From assembly GCF_000747525.1 (NCBI RefSeq), contig NZ_CP009278.1, positions 4,278,001-4,342,000 on the forward strand: 64,000 nucleotides of DNA, written 5' to 3'. Under the pieces are notes generated by a model, which saw only the letters and a program-made list of their open reading frames with translations, ran no database searches and was not told the DNA's origin. The position numbers and the translations under genes were made by a program. This document shows, piece after piece, positions 19,679-28,815 of the stretch. This DNA is from Sphingobacterium sp. ML3W (lineage in GTDB: Bacteria; Bacteroidota; Bacteroidia; Sphingobacteriales; Sphingobacteriaceae). Position 1 is the first letter of the stretch; every line of letters begins with the position of its first letter.

Positions 19679-20362
19679 CTATTCAAAATCTATCATTTCG
19701 TAGTGAATATACTGATAGACATCATGGAAATCCTTCAAATCTTCCTTCATATACTGCGTCAACTTATTACTCACCGCTATAACACGTTCCTCTTTCAAGT
19801 CAAAAGACCACAATCGTTTACAAATCTGAAATAATGCGCGAGTAACCTGCGCCACATCAGCATATTCGTAAATATATTGCGACGCTATGAAGCGATCAAA
19901 AAAAACATCAAATTTTGGCGTATCCTTTAATTGGCTTATGTTTAAAAAAGAACGTAAAGCATCTCGATTTACTTTCTCCAAGGCCACATAAAATTTTGAA
20001 ACTGAAATTGCCTTATGCGCTATTAGGAGGTGGTCCAGCAGTAATTCTAGTGCAATATGAGCAAAAAATGAAGGTCTTATTGGCAATCCGGCTAACTCAT
20101 CTTTAATAAGCACCTTAATGGCATGTGTATGGTGAAAAAAATAATCCGCATTATGGAACAAACGATCAACTTCGATATGCCCATTCCATCCCTTAAGCAA
20201 ATCCATATGGAGGGGGTTTCCACACAATTGATCTTCAAAATTATTGGGCTTGATCACAAAATCTTTATCCGCATTTTTCAATAAGTCAGGCAATAAACTA
20301 CCCACAACCCGTTCTGGGCTTGTCGCGAAACGTTCGAAATAAAAGTGTGACAAAAAATTCAT
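19679..20362 (-). CDS. Acyl-carrier-protein phosphodiesterase-like protein (AcpH/DUF479)
   Basis: Read from the ATG at 20360-20362 the protein is 227 residues and starts MNFLSHFYF, the normal AcpH start with the first metal His. VVGSLLPDLLK gives an Asp, and HHTHAIKVL and HIALELLLDHLLIA give further His and Asp ligands of this HD-like metal-dependent family. AcpH removes the phosphopantetheine arm from acyl carrier protein. A longer reading from 20413 is rejected because it would run into the divergent tyrS promoter. The gene is divergent from tyrS. Confidence 0.8.
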   Translation of the reverse strand: MNFLSHFYFERFATSPERVVGSLLPDLLKNADKDFVIKPNNFEDQLCGNPLHMDLLKGWNGHIEVDRLFHNADYFFHHTHAIKVLIKDELAGLPIRPSFFAHIALELLLDHLLIAHKAISVSKFYVALEKVNRDALRSFLNISQLKDTPKFDVFFDRFIASQYIYEYADVAQVTRALFQICKRLWSFDLKEERVIAVSNKLTQYMKEDLKDFHDVYQYIHYEMIDFE

Positions 20363-20404
20363 AACAACAATTTTATACCTATCGCAATTATTTAACGAGA
20401 AATA

Positions 20405-20438
20405 TTGACTCAATATACAGCTTAATCTCTTATATTTG
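20405..20438 (+). promoter_or_regulatory. tyrS promoter
   Basis: TATATTTG (20431-20438) is a perfect -7 TAnnTTTG; ATTG at 20404-20407 could be the -33 element with 23 bp between. It puts transcription start near 20445, so tyrS must begin at 20475 and not at the in-frame ATG at 20436. Confidence 0.6.
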
Positions 20439-20474
20439 TGGCTTATATTAAAAATTTTTAACCCATTTTACACA

Positions 20475-21758
20475 ATGAGCTTTGTAGAAGAATTACGCTG
20501 GAGAGGCATGCTTCAAGACATTATGCCAGGAACTGAAGACTTACTAAATAAAGAAAAAGTATCTGGTTATATTGGTTTTGATCCAACAGGAGACTCTTTA
20601 CACGTAGGTCACTTGACACAAATCATGACGTTAATTCACTTCCAAAACGCAGGACATCAACCTGTTGCCTTGGTAGGTGGTGCAACAGGAATGATTGGAG
20701 ACCCTTCTTTCAAATCTGCTGAACGTAACTTATTGGACGAACATACATTAAATCATAATGTGAATTGTTTGAAAAATCAATTAGGTAAGTTCCTAGCATT
20801 TGGAGAAGGTGAAAACGATGCAAAAATGGTTAACAATTACGATTGGTTCAAAGACTTCAAGTTTTTGGATTTCATCCGTGATGTCGGTAAATTAATTACT
20901 GTTAACTATATGATGTCTAAAGATTCTGTAAAAAAACGTTTAGAAGGCGAAAATGGCCTTTCATTTACAGAATTTTCGTACCAATTGATTCAAGGTTATG
21001 ACTTCTATTATCTCTGGAAACACCACAATTGTAAAATACAAATGGGAGGATCTGATCAATGGGGAAATATCGTAACAGGTACTGAATTCATTCGTAGACA
21101 AGATCAGGGAACCGCTTTTGCAATTACGACACAATTAATAAAAAAAGCAGATGGTCAAAAATTTGGTAAAACAGAATCAGGTGCTGTTTGGTTAGATGCA
21201 AAGAAAACCTCTCCTTATAAATATTACCAATTTTGGTTGAATACTTCAGACGATGACGCAAAAAGCTGGATCAAGATCTTTACGTTAAAATCGAAAGAAG
21301 AAATTGATGCCATTATAGCTGAGCACGATGCGGCACCACATACAAGAGCAGTACAAAAGGCATTGGCAAAAGATATCACCATTCGTACACACTCGGAAGA
21401 AGCTTATGAAACAGCTATTAAGACTTCTGATTTTCTTTTTGGTAACGGAACTTTAGAATTCTTAAATGGTTTAGATCATGAAGCTATTTTAGATGTATTC
21501 GAAGGTATTCCACAATTCAATGTTTCAAAAGAAACTTTGAGCACAGGAATTAACATATTGGATCTACTGGCAGTAAACACCCAGGTATTCCCTTCTAAAG
21601 GCGAAGCGCGCAAAATGTTGCAAGGTGGAGGGGTTTCGATTAATCGAGAAAAAGCGACAGACATAGAACAGGTAATCAACACATCCAATTTGATTAATGA
21701 TCAATATATCATTGCGCAGAGAGGAAAGAAGAATTACTATTTAATAATTGCTGAATAG
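20475..21758 (+). CDS. tyrS: Tyrosyl-tRNA synthetase
   Basis: From the ATG at 20475 the product is 427 residues. It has the class I signature HVGHL (about 41-45, HIGH), the tyrosine-binding segment [31 protein letters not shown], the KMSKS variant KFGKT (about 229) and a C-terminal S4-like domain ([14 protein letters not shown]). It charges tRNA-Tyr. It is monocistronic, ends in a compact terminator, and forms the left host flank of the integrated element. Confidence 0.95.
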   Translation: MSFVEELRWRGMLQDIMPGTEDLLNKEKVSGYIGFDPTGDSLHVGHLTQIMTLIHFQNAGHQPVALVGGATGMIGDPSFKSAERNLLDEHTLNHNVNCLKNQLGKFLAFGEGENDAKMVNNYDWFKDFKFLDFIRDVGKLITVNYMMSKDSVKKRLEGENGLSFTEFSYQLIQGYDFYYLWKHHNCKIQMGGSDQWGNIVTGTEFIRRQDQGTAFAITTQLIKKADGQKFGKTESGAVWLDAKKTSPYKYYQFWLNTSDDDAKSWIKIFTLKSKEEIDAIIAEHDAAPHTRAVQKALAKDITIRTHSEEAYETAIKTSDFLFGNGTLEFLNGLDHEAILDVFEGIPQFNVSKETLSTGINILDLLAVNTQVFPSKGEARKMLQGGGVSINREKATDIEQVINTSNLINDQYIIAQRGKKNYYLIIAE

Positions 21759-21780
21759 GCATATTTAAGTTTATAGAATA

Positions 21781-21809
21781 AAATGGCCGATCAAAATCGG
21801 CCATTTTTA
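21781..21809 (+). terminator. Intrinsic terminator of tyrS
   Basis: AAATGGCCGAT and ATCGGCCATTT pair perfectly around CAAA, followed by TTA. Confidence 0.9.
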
Positions 21810-21880
21810 TTTTAAAGTTTTCAGAAAAAAGCTGTATCGGTTGAATACTAAGCTTTTATAAAGATAATCAAAAAAGTCAG

Positions 21881-21896
21881 GTAACGATTTGGTAAC
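21881..21896 (+). repeat. Left-end repeat of the element (probable integrase arm site)
   Basis: GTAACGATTTGGTAAC contains two GTAAC blocks 11 bp apart and matches the right-end copy at 38278-38293 in 14 of 16 positions and in the same orientation. It is probably bound by the element's integrase. Confidence 0.5.
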
Positions 21897-22018
21897 GGTG
21901 CTTATTGCTTTGCTTTTCAATGTGTTTCCGCTAGCTCATAGCTAATATATAAAATTTATTCTTCTCAAATCCATACAAAAATTTTAAATCTTCGGTTTTT
22001 ACATTTAATGTAACAGCC

Positions 22019-22864
22019 CTATAAATCTTTGTCTATATATTCTTCCAAATAAGATTTCAGTTGGTCTAAAAATGCGGTTCGGGAACCTACTCGATATTTC
22101 ATTCGATGAAAAGAATTGTGCAAATCTCCCAATATAATCTGGAATAATTTTTCTAAAGTCAGACTGATTTTGCGTATTCCTACTTTACCGTAAGAAAGAG
22201 AACCATTCGCATACAGTGCATAAATCAGTTCTGTCAAGGCATTTTTGGTATCCGTCCAAAGAATACCATCGGATGAAATATCCCTTGGAGAAAGAGAACC
22301 TGCTATTTCATCATCGTTAATTTTTTGGAGTATATAAGTATAAAGTAGCTCATTTGCTATTACCTGAGCCACTCTATTATCATAATAAGTTGAAAACAGT
22401 GGGTCAATTTCAAAAGCAAAACTGTTCAGACCATCGTGGAAATTGATGTTGCCTAACCTGAAGTATGTTTCATCACGGTCGGTTCTTCCTGAGCGATAGT
22501 ATCTGTAAAAATCGGAATTGTAGATGTGCTCCCTGTATTCCTGTTTTAATTCCTGTTACTGTTCTAAAAAATAACTTGTGTACATCTTTCCTCCGTCAAC
22601 TGGACAGGTTGTCTGCATCCGAAATACTTTATTGTGGTAAATGAGTTTGGATAGTATGTATGGCTTAATGTTACGAAAGAAATTGATTTCCTTCCAATGG
22701 TTTTTAAAACCCTGCCTTATAACATCTTCTTTTGTTAATGTCAAAAATTCTGGCAGGTATATCATCATTTGGTATGCTTTATCAATAGCATTGATGGCAA
22801 ACAGCGAAATTGCATTTTCTTTTCGCAGTATCTCTGAGATAATATGATTTAATGAAGATGCCAT
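22019..22864 (-). pseudogene. rteC: rteC-type regulator interrupted by an in-frame stop
   Basis: The minus strand from 22864 reads 102 residues (MASSLNHIISEI...), meets TAA at 22556-22558, then continues in the same frame without another stop through YNSDFYRYYRSGRTDRDETY to the end (EEYIDKDL). Read through, the 281 residues match the length and motifs of RteC (YHYYRSG-type core, VAxxIANELLYTYI). RteC activates excision genes in CTnDOT-family elements. A single base change, for example TTA to TAA, would explain the break. The downstream part could start at a GTG (22370-22372) but is not a gene on its own. Either the element has lost this control or the stop is a sequencing error. Confidence 0.8.
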
Positions 22865-23352
22865 TTAAGTTAGTTTATTTACCATATTATTAAGACAACC
22901 ATTTCAAATTATAAAGCAAAAAAATAAGTATATTATCAGGCTGTCGGTTACAATCTCCAAATGCTGCTTACGGTCTCTAACCTGTTCAAGGTCACTTTGA
23001 AAAAATAGTGTATACAGTTATTTTATGTTTTCATTCCAATAATAGCTATCAGAATAAATCCTTTGTCAGAATATAGCTGCACCTACCCTTATAATCGATA
23101 CTCTCTCTGCAATAGCGGTTTCTATGTATCTACTCATACCATTGATAATTTCAGAAAATCCACGTCTAAAGTATTGGGGTTATAATTAGTTATTGTATAT
23201 TTTGGAGTAATTAGAAGCTTTTACCCACCTCTTCAACTTCACCATTAAAAAACCTATGCTAAATATGTTCTTTGCTTTAAAAAATTACAAATTTTCAGTT
23301 TACTTTATCTATTCAATAGCTTTCGGCCTTTCTCTTGAAAATGTTTGAATGC
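22865..23352. other. 488-bp stretch without an intact gene
   Basis: Between rteC and the 152-aa adaptor-like gene I find no intact reading frame. It holds a decayed YggS-family fragment and otherwise AT-rich sequence, and should include the rteC promoter, which I cannot place. Confidence 0.5.
23018..23200 (-). pseudogene. Remnant of a YggS-family PLP-binding protein (C-terminal end)
   Basis: On the minus strand DVDFLKLSM is followed, after a one-base shift, by GMSRYIETAIAERVS and IIRVGAAIF (about 23066-23175). Then comes a TGA where the family has Gly, then QRIYS. This matches the conserved YggS C-terminus LSMGMS...AIA...VRxGTAIFGxR. The rest of the gene is missing. YggS proteins control pyridoxal-phosphate pools. 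It seems to be debris left by an earlier rearrangement in the element. Confidence 0.6.
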
Positions 23353-23811
23353 TTATTTGAAACGCAGATATTGAATAAAAGACTCACTTCCTGTTTCAAT
23401 TTCAACAGATAGTCGTGTATTATCTTCTACTTTGAACAACATTCCCTGTTCCGAAAATGGTGTGATTTGCATTTGTACAGTAGTCCAAAAGTAGTTCTCC
23501 TTTATCCGAAAATCGTTAATTGAATGCGGGATTATTGTTTGATGTAACAGTCGTCCATTTTTATATATCTTCATTTTGTTTCCTTTGGTAATTTTTTGTC
23601 CAACGTATTCTAAATACAGCTCTATCTGTTTTCCATCTTTTTGGATTACGATTTCTCCAAGTTGAATTTTGGGAAGCTTAATCGACATACTTATAATGAA
23701 GATTACTATGAGAAAAATTAAAATAAATATGTTGCCAAATCGAATGATTATAGTAGGTGTTTTTCCTATAATATTTCGAGTCTTCTCACTTTTCAACTCT
23801 ATATTTTCCAT
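23353..23811 (-). CDS. Single-span membrane protein resembling only the C-terminal barrel of an HlyD adaptor
   Basis: The 152-residue protein has a cytoplasmic N-terminus of about 25 residues, one transmembrane helix (about 26-44, IFILIFLIVIFIISMSI) and a periplasmic beta-rich domain. The pattern LEYVGQKITKGNKMKIYKNG, then FWTTVQMQI, then RLSVEIETGSESFIQYLRF, resembles the last 90-100 residues of HlyD-type membrane-fusion proteins (VGQKV..., EVEL..., TAEIITEDRRLLERL). The coiled-coil and lipoyl segments of a normal adaptor of about 400 residues are absent. It lies 10 bp behind the C39 exporter and is likely the last gene of the peptide operon, linking exporter and outer membrane. Similarity is weak, so the role is inferred. 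Confidence 0.6.
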   Translation of the reverse strand: MENIELKSEKTRNIIGKTPTIIIRFGNIFILIFLIVIFIISMSIKLPKIQLGEIVIQKDGKQIELYLEYVGQKITKGNKMKIYKNGRLLHQTIIPHSINDFRIKENYFWTTVQMQITPFSEQGMLFKVEDNTRLSVEIETGSESFIQYLRFK

Positions 23812-23821
23812 TGTGTATATT

Positions 23822-26019
23822 TTAATTTCCTAATTCTAATTGGTTTTTGATAAGTTGAAAGTAATATCCCTTACTTTCGATAAGTTTCTGATGAGTTCCT
23901 TGTTCACAAATTTCCCCGTTATTTAATACTATGATATTATCGGCATTGATAACAGTATTTAAACGATGGGCAACAATTAAAACAGTCCGATCTTTAATAA
24001 ATGATTGTAATCGTTCTGTAATTCTTTTCTCGTTATCTGAATCCAAAGCATTAGTTGCCTCGTCTAAAAAAATATACTGTGGCATTTTATAAACTGCTCT
24101 TGCTATTAAGATTCGTTGCTTTTGTCCCTGACTTAATCCCCTTCCTTCGAGACCTATCATAGTATTGAGCTTTAGTGGCAGGCTGTTAATAAATTCCTCT
24201 AGGTTTGCAACTTCGATTGCATAGCGTAGGCGTTCTTTATCTACTTCATCATCTGAAATGGAGATATTTCGAGCAATCGTATCAGAAAATATAAACCCAT
24301 CCTGCATTACGGCACCACATACTGCTCTCCAAGTATCCGTATCAATAATGTTTAAATCATCTGCACCCAAATATATAGAACCTTGGGAAGCTGGATAGTA
24401 TTGTAACAATAGTTTAATAAGGGTAGTTTTTCCACTTCCGCTTGCTCCAACAATAGCTGTAGTACTACCTTTTTTTATATTTAAATTAATATTCTTCAAT
24501 GTGGGGCGGGTTGAACCTATATAGCTGAAAGACACATCTTCAAGAATAATATTCTGTACATCAGAATTTATATGCCTAACTTGACGCCCATTGTTTTCGT
24601 TCACTTTGTTATAGACATCTGCAATCCTTTCCATACTTATCATAGTATCTTGCCTATTATAAACAAACTGAGCAATTTGCTCTATCGGTAAATTTAATGA
24701 CCTATAATATACTGAACAGCAAGCATCGTCCCTAATGAGAGGTCACCACTAATAACCGCATAGGCAGATAAGAAAGTAATAATTACATTTTTACTTTCAT
24801 TAATAAAAGTACTTCCTGCCATTTGTTGTTGGCGAATTTTCAATGAAATGATATTCAAGTCCAACAGTTTTGCTTGTACATCTTCCCATTCCCATCTTAG
24901 ACGTTGCGAACATCCTTGTAACTTTACTTCTTGCATACCATGTATCAACTGATAAGTTTTGTTATCATTGATGGAGCGCTGTTCGAACAATTGGTAATCC
25001 AATATTTTCCTTCGTTTCATAAAAAGTAATAACCATAGAATGTATAAAATACTTCCGATTGTGAAAACTGAAAATATTGAAAAACTGAATGATAAGAGAA
25101 TTCCTCCAAAAACCAGTAGGTTGATTACTGCATACAAGACCGTCAAAGATTGCTGTGTGATAAACTGTTCAAATCGTTTAAAATCGACGAACCTTTGTAA
25201 AATGTCTCCCGTAAGCTTTGTATCAAAAAAGCTCATAGGAAGTTTCATTAACTTTACCAGAAAATCCGAAAGCATGGATACGTTGATACGTGTGCCTATA
25301 TGTAAAAGGAGCCAGTTTTGTATAAATTCTGCTACCATTTTACTTAACAACAGAACAAGTTGAGCTATGAGAATGACATTAATAAATGCAATATTTTTAT
25401 TATAGATACCTATATCCACTATCGCCCTGGTTAAGAAAGGAAAAATAACTTGAATTAGACTTCCAATCAGCAGACCGATAAGCAATTGATAAAAATATTT
25501 TTTATATTTTAAGAAGTATGGCTTTAGAATACCGGATCCCACTGATTTCTTTTTACTTTTTACAGAGAACTGATCAACCCCTGATTTCTTTTCTATGACC
25601 AAAATCACCCCTTTATCCTCCTGACCCGAAACTGTACTACACCAGTTTTCTTTAAAGTCCTTTTCTTTATACTTCAATAATCCAATATCGGGATCAGCAA
25701 TATAAAAGGTATAGCCTTGTTCGGATTTCTTGATTTTGTATAGTACTACGAAATGTTCTTGATTCCAATGAATAATTGCTGGTAAAGGCTGTTTCTCTAT
25801 CAGTCTTTCTGTCGTAATTTTTCCACCAATAGTGGTGTACCCGTAGAAATCTAAAGTACGTGCAATGGCGGATAAAGACACTCCTTCTCTTGTCGGATTA
25901 CATTCACTTTTAATCTCCGATAAATCGATGAATTGATTGTTGTATTCGGTGATCATTTTGATACAAGCCGCTCCGCAATCCATCACGTCATGCTGTATAC
26001 ATATTGGAAACTTTCTCAT
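23822..26019 (-). pseudogene. C39-peptidase ABC exporter for double-glycine peptides, split by a -1 frameshift
   Basis: The first frame (26019 to 24694) encodes the C39 protease (Gln9, Cys15 in DCGAAC, His89, Asp109 in IADPD) and the membrane domain, ending early in AVQYIIGH. From the next base in another frame the expected continuation LNLPIEQIAQFVYNRQDT runs into the ATPase: Walker A GASGSGKTT, signature LSQGQKQR, Walker B YIFLDEATN. Restoring one base near 24697 gives a normal exporter of about 732 residues. Such transporters cut leaders after Gly-Gly and export the peptide. The start overlaps the upstream gene stop by 4 bp. As read the gene is broken, unless the two halves form a split transporter or the base is a sequencing error. 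Confidence 0.85.
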
Positions 26020-28364
26020 TTTGCAATTCTGTCAAGTTCGAGTTGGTTACTATCGCTTGGTTTAAATAAAGTCTTAAATTTATTGATATTGAATTTTGCG
26101 GTTAAACCAATCATTCGTGTATCTAAATTAAGTTTCTGTCCATATTCGACCAGTCCATATCGCGAAATAGTATTTGGATTGCCTTTTCGTAAAATGTCAT
26201 TCCCGAATAATGCAAGATCAAGTTTCCCATCCAATAAAGTCACATTAACTGCTAATGTCAATCTATAGGTAGGGTCAAATAAAGTATTGACATAACCATA
26301 TTTACTACTCATAGCAATGTTTCCGACAAAGAAAACATTGGGGTTTAATCTATATATGTTTGCACTAATCAATTGGTATTGCGTTTTGTTATTAGATGTC
26401 TGACTCCCTAAAAATTCATATTTTAGAAACGGAGCGGAAACATCAGCTGTTAAATTAGAAATGAGTTTACCGAACATTTTACTGTACGTAGCATTGAAAT
26501 TAACTGAGTAGCTATTCGGAATGTTTATTGGTGTATTTACCCATATGTTTTTCTCCTCATCAAATGGAACAATAGTATATGCAATGAGATTGTTACGATA
26601 TGAAAAACCTCCATTAACGACCAAACCATTATCTAATGTTGCTCCTAAAGAAAAATTATGGGAAATCGTCGGCTTAAGGATTGGATTTCCTTGCTCGTAT
26701 AACGAAGAGCTCAGGTAGTTTACTATAGGATCTAAATCCTCAAAGTTTGGACGGCTTATTTTGCTATTGTAATTGAAATTAAGCTGAGTAGATTTAGAAA
26801 CATCATAACTAACAGATAAAGAAGGAAATATATTGGATAACTTTCTCGGTTGGTCAAACACTGATCTATCATTATTGTAATATTTTCCGATATTCCATTC
26901 TCCCCGTAGTCCCACTTCAATGAAAATATTATCTAACTGTCTTGAAAACGTTCCATAAACGGCTGACGTTTGCTCATTCAGTTTTGAATTAGTAATGAAA
27001 GATAAATCTGTATCGGAATTATTGAAATCTGATAAAGCGTGGTTACGGATACCTGAATAGCGGATACCTAACATCATGTCATAATTATTGAATAATTTAG
27101 TACTGTATTCTGTTCTGACAGCATAGGTATTGAATGTAGAATTTCCTTTTAAGAAGCCTTTATTATAAAATTGCTCTGTTGGATTCTGTGATAATATATT
27201 TTCAGTTCCGTTATTCGACTGGTGGATGTAATCCGCATAAACCTTTATTTGGTTCAGAGAATCAATTTTCCACGAATGGTTCATCGAAAGAGCAGGGTAG
27301 TTTTTAGAGTTAATAGAGCTCCGGAATATATCTAAATAGCTAGGGTTAGATTCACTACGATTTTCAAAGCCAGACACATTTAGTTTCTTGTCTTCAATGT
27401 TCATGTTATATTGGAAATTCAACTGATTTTTGTCATTGAAAACTATTGAACTTGACAAGTTTAACGAGTGTTCTTTCTTTTTATCTATAGCATCCGAATA
27501 ATAGCTGTTACTTATTTTGCTGTTGTTGATATTTATGTTTTGAAAATTTTCAACCTTATCGTGACTTTTTCCATCTCCAAACTTGTAGGAAATAAAATTT
27601 GAGAATTTTCCTAATTTATGATTTACATTTATGGTTTCGTTATGATTATATTGCCTTTTTACGCCACTTCGATGGATGAGCTGTAAAGACAATTGATCCT
27701 TTAATTGGTCTTTGGTTTCTATTAAAAGAACGCTATTATAAGATGCGTCATACTGTGATGACGGGTTGCGATCCAGTGTTATTTTCTTTATCCTATCTGG
27801 GCTTAGGTTCGCAATTTCCTCTATGTTCTTAACCTCTCTACCATTTAGTATAATTAATGGTTTACCACGACCTACAACAGATAGATCACTACCAGAAACA
27901 GTTAGACTGGGCATCAAAGAAATAACATCAAGAGTTGAGGCTAGTCTGCTCAATTCAGAGTCAGCAACATTCATACTAATACGTCCTTTGTTATTGTTTA
28001 TTAACTTGCGACGAGCTGTAATTACAAGTTCATCCAAGACAACAACTTCTTCTTGTAGTAGAATATTATCGAGAACGTTATCCGCCTCTATGTTTATTTC
28101 TTTGTCATAATCCAGATAACCCAAATACTCAACTTTAAGCAGATATGTTCCTTTTTTGGATACAGATACTTTATAGCGCCCATTTTTATCAGTAATACCC
28201 CCCTCTAATACACTGCTAGACGGTATTGTGGCGAGTGATATCGTAGCATATTCAATAGATTCATTCTTTTCATTTAGGATTCTTCCAGATATGGTATATG
28301 ATTCTTGCGCTTTTGATGTTTGGATAGTAAGAAAGGAAATCAATAAAAGTAATATGGTTCTCAT
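26016..28364 (-). CDS. Outer-membrane beta-barrel protein, TonB-dependent-receptor-like, of the peptide cluster
   Basis: Starting at the ATG at 28362-28364 the protein has 782 residues and a clear signal peptide (MRTILLLLISFLTIQTSKAQ). Then follow a carboxypeptidase-regulatory-like domain (about 22-95, ISGRILNEKNESIEYATISL), a TonB-box-like LDELVITARRK, a plug (about 115-190) and a large barrel rich in aromatic strand ends, the OMP_b-brl_3 type. A longer reading from 28424 is rejected because it would begin inside the preceding hairpin. It sits between the peptide gene and the C39 exporter (ATGA overlap), so it probably handles the peptide at the outer membrane, as exit, receptor or immunity factor. 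Which one cannot be told. Confidence 0.8.
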   Translation of the reverse strand: MRTILLLLISFLTIQTSKAQESYTISGRILNEKNESIEYATISLATIPSSSVLEGGITDKNGRYKVSVSKKGTYLLKVEYLGYLDYDKEINIEADNVLDNILLQEEVVVLDELVITARRKLINNNKGRISMNVADSELSRLASTLDVISLMPSLTVSGSDLSVVGRGKPLIILNGREVKNIEEIANLSPDRIKKITLDRNPSSQYDASYNSVLLIETKDQLKDQLSLQLIHRSGVKRQYNHNETINVNHKLGKFSNFISYKFGDGKSHDKVENFQNININNSKISNSYYSDAIDKKKEHSLNLSSSIVFNDKNQLNFQYNMNIEDKKLNVSGFENRSESNPSYLDIFRSSINSKNYPALSMNHSWKIDSLNQIKVYADYIHQSNNGTENILSQNPTEQFYNKGFLKGNSTFNTYAVRTEYSTKLFNNYDMMLGIRYSGIRNHALSDFNNSDTDLSFITNSKLNEQTSAVYGTFSRQLDNIFIEVGLRGEWNIGKYYNNDRSVFDQPRKLSNIFPSLSVSYDVSKSTQLNFNYNSKISRPNFEDLDPIVNYLSSSLYEQGNPILKPTISHNFSLGATLDNGLVVNGGFSYRNNLIAYTIVPFDEEKNIWVNTPINIPNSYSVNFNATYSKMFGKLISNLTADVSAPFLKYEFLGSQTSNNKTQYQLISANIYRLNPNVFFVGNIAMSSKYGYVNTLFDPTYRLTLAVNVTLLDGKLDLALFGNDILRKGNPNTISRYGLVEYGQKLNLDTRMIGLTAKFNINKFKTLFKPSDSNQLELDRIAK

Positions 28365-28397
28365 TTCAATGGTAATTAGATTATTTTTGTAAAAAAG

Positions 28398-28421
28398 AAG
28401 CAACGGCGACAGCCGTTGCTT
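28398..28421 (-). terminator. Terminator-like hairpin behind the peptide gene
   Basis: On the minus strand AAGCAACGGC and GCCGTTGCTT pair perfectly around TGTC and are followed by CTTTTTT. It lies 22 bp after the peptide stop codon and 34 bp before the barrel gene. Partial read-through would give much peptide mRNA and less of the export genes. Confidence 0.8.
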
Positions 28422-28442
28422 CAAACCTATTCAAGAATAGGT

Positions 28443-28571
28443 TTAGAATTCGTATTCAACTTCGTAAGTTGTTCCATCGGGTCTGGTAACCTTTACTTTG
28501 ATTTTACCACCACCCATTACGTCATTTAATTCTGATGTTAACACATCTTGAGATAAAAATACATTGTTCAT
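28443..28571 (-). CDS. 42-residue double-glycine leader peptide (pheromone or bacteriocin precursor)
   Basis: The minus strand from the ATG at 28569-28571 reads 42 codons to TAA (28443-28445). Residues 1-21 form a leader (VLTSELNDVMGG) of the kind cut by C39 proteases, with spaced hydrophobics before Gly20-Gly21. The core of 21 residues begins GKIKVKVTR (22-30), turns at PDGT (31-34) and ends YEVEYEF (36-42). Basic residues alternate with Ile/Val in the first strand and Glu with Tyr/Val/Phe in the second, predicting a charge-paired beta-hairpin. There is no Cys, Ser is absent from the core, and no modifying enzyme lies nearby, so it is probably unmodified. It heads the operon with barrel, exporter and adaptor-like protein. 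Confidence 0.85.
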   Translation of the reverse strand: MNNVFLSQDVLTSELNDVMGGGKIKVKVTRPDGTTYEVEYEF

Positions 28572-28654
28572 GCCTTTTAAGTTTTTAAATTAGATAATTT
28601 TTTATTAACTCCGTTGTCAATAAGTATCGAGGCACCTTCGTCCTAATGACAATA

Positions 28655-28662
28655 CAAACATA
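28655..28662 (-). promoter_or_regulatory. -7 promoter motif of the peptide operon
   Basis: CAAACATA reads TATGTTTG on the minus strand, a perfect TAnnTTTG, 83 bp before the peptide ATG. A -33 TTTG at the usual spacing is not evident, consistent with need for an activator. Confidence 0.5.
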
Positions 28663-28702
28663 TTACCAGATTGATCGAACAGACATAATGGTAATATAAT
28701 AT

Positions 28703-28762
28703 CAACCTAAGAGGGTTGTTATACGCAGTCTCCAATAATAGCCCTATATTTATATGTGGGCT
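28703..28762. promoter_or_regulatory. Two short dyads in the divergent peptide/kinase control region
   Basis: CAACC-6 nt-GGTTG (28703-28718) and AGCCC-13 nt-GGGCT (28740-28762, arms extendable imperfectly by TATA) lie between the two divergent -7 motifs. They are candidate binding sites for the OmpR-type regulator encoded by the same cluster. This rests on sequence symmetry only. Confidence 0.35.
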
Positions 28763-28788
28763 TAAATGGACTCTATATGAGTTTTTGT

Positions 28789-28796
28789 TATCTTTG
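28789..28796 (+). promoter_or_regulatory. -7 promoter motif of the kinase gene
   Basis: TATCTTTG is a perfect TAnnTTTG, 19 bp before the kinase start codon. The second dyad lies over the expected -33 region. Confidence 0.5.
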
Positions 28797-28815
28797 TTAG
28801 CCATATATTTAAACT

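Noticed and set aside
22019-22372. Separate 117-aa gene starting with GTG
   Set aside because: The same frame continues upstream to the TAA in rteC; it is the second half of one interrupted gene.
23822-24643. Stand-alone ABC ATPase gene starting at the ATG at 24643
   Set aside because: The protein sequence continues seamlessly upstream into the C39 membrane domain after a one-base shift, so a frameshift is the simpler reading.
28364-28424. Longer N-terminus for the outer-membrane barrel
   Set aside because: It would start inside the terminator-like hairpin and place 20 residues before a perfect signal peptide.
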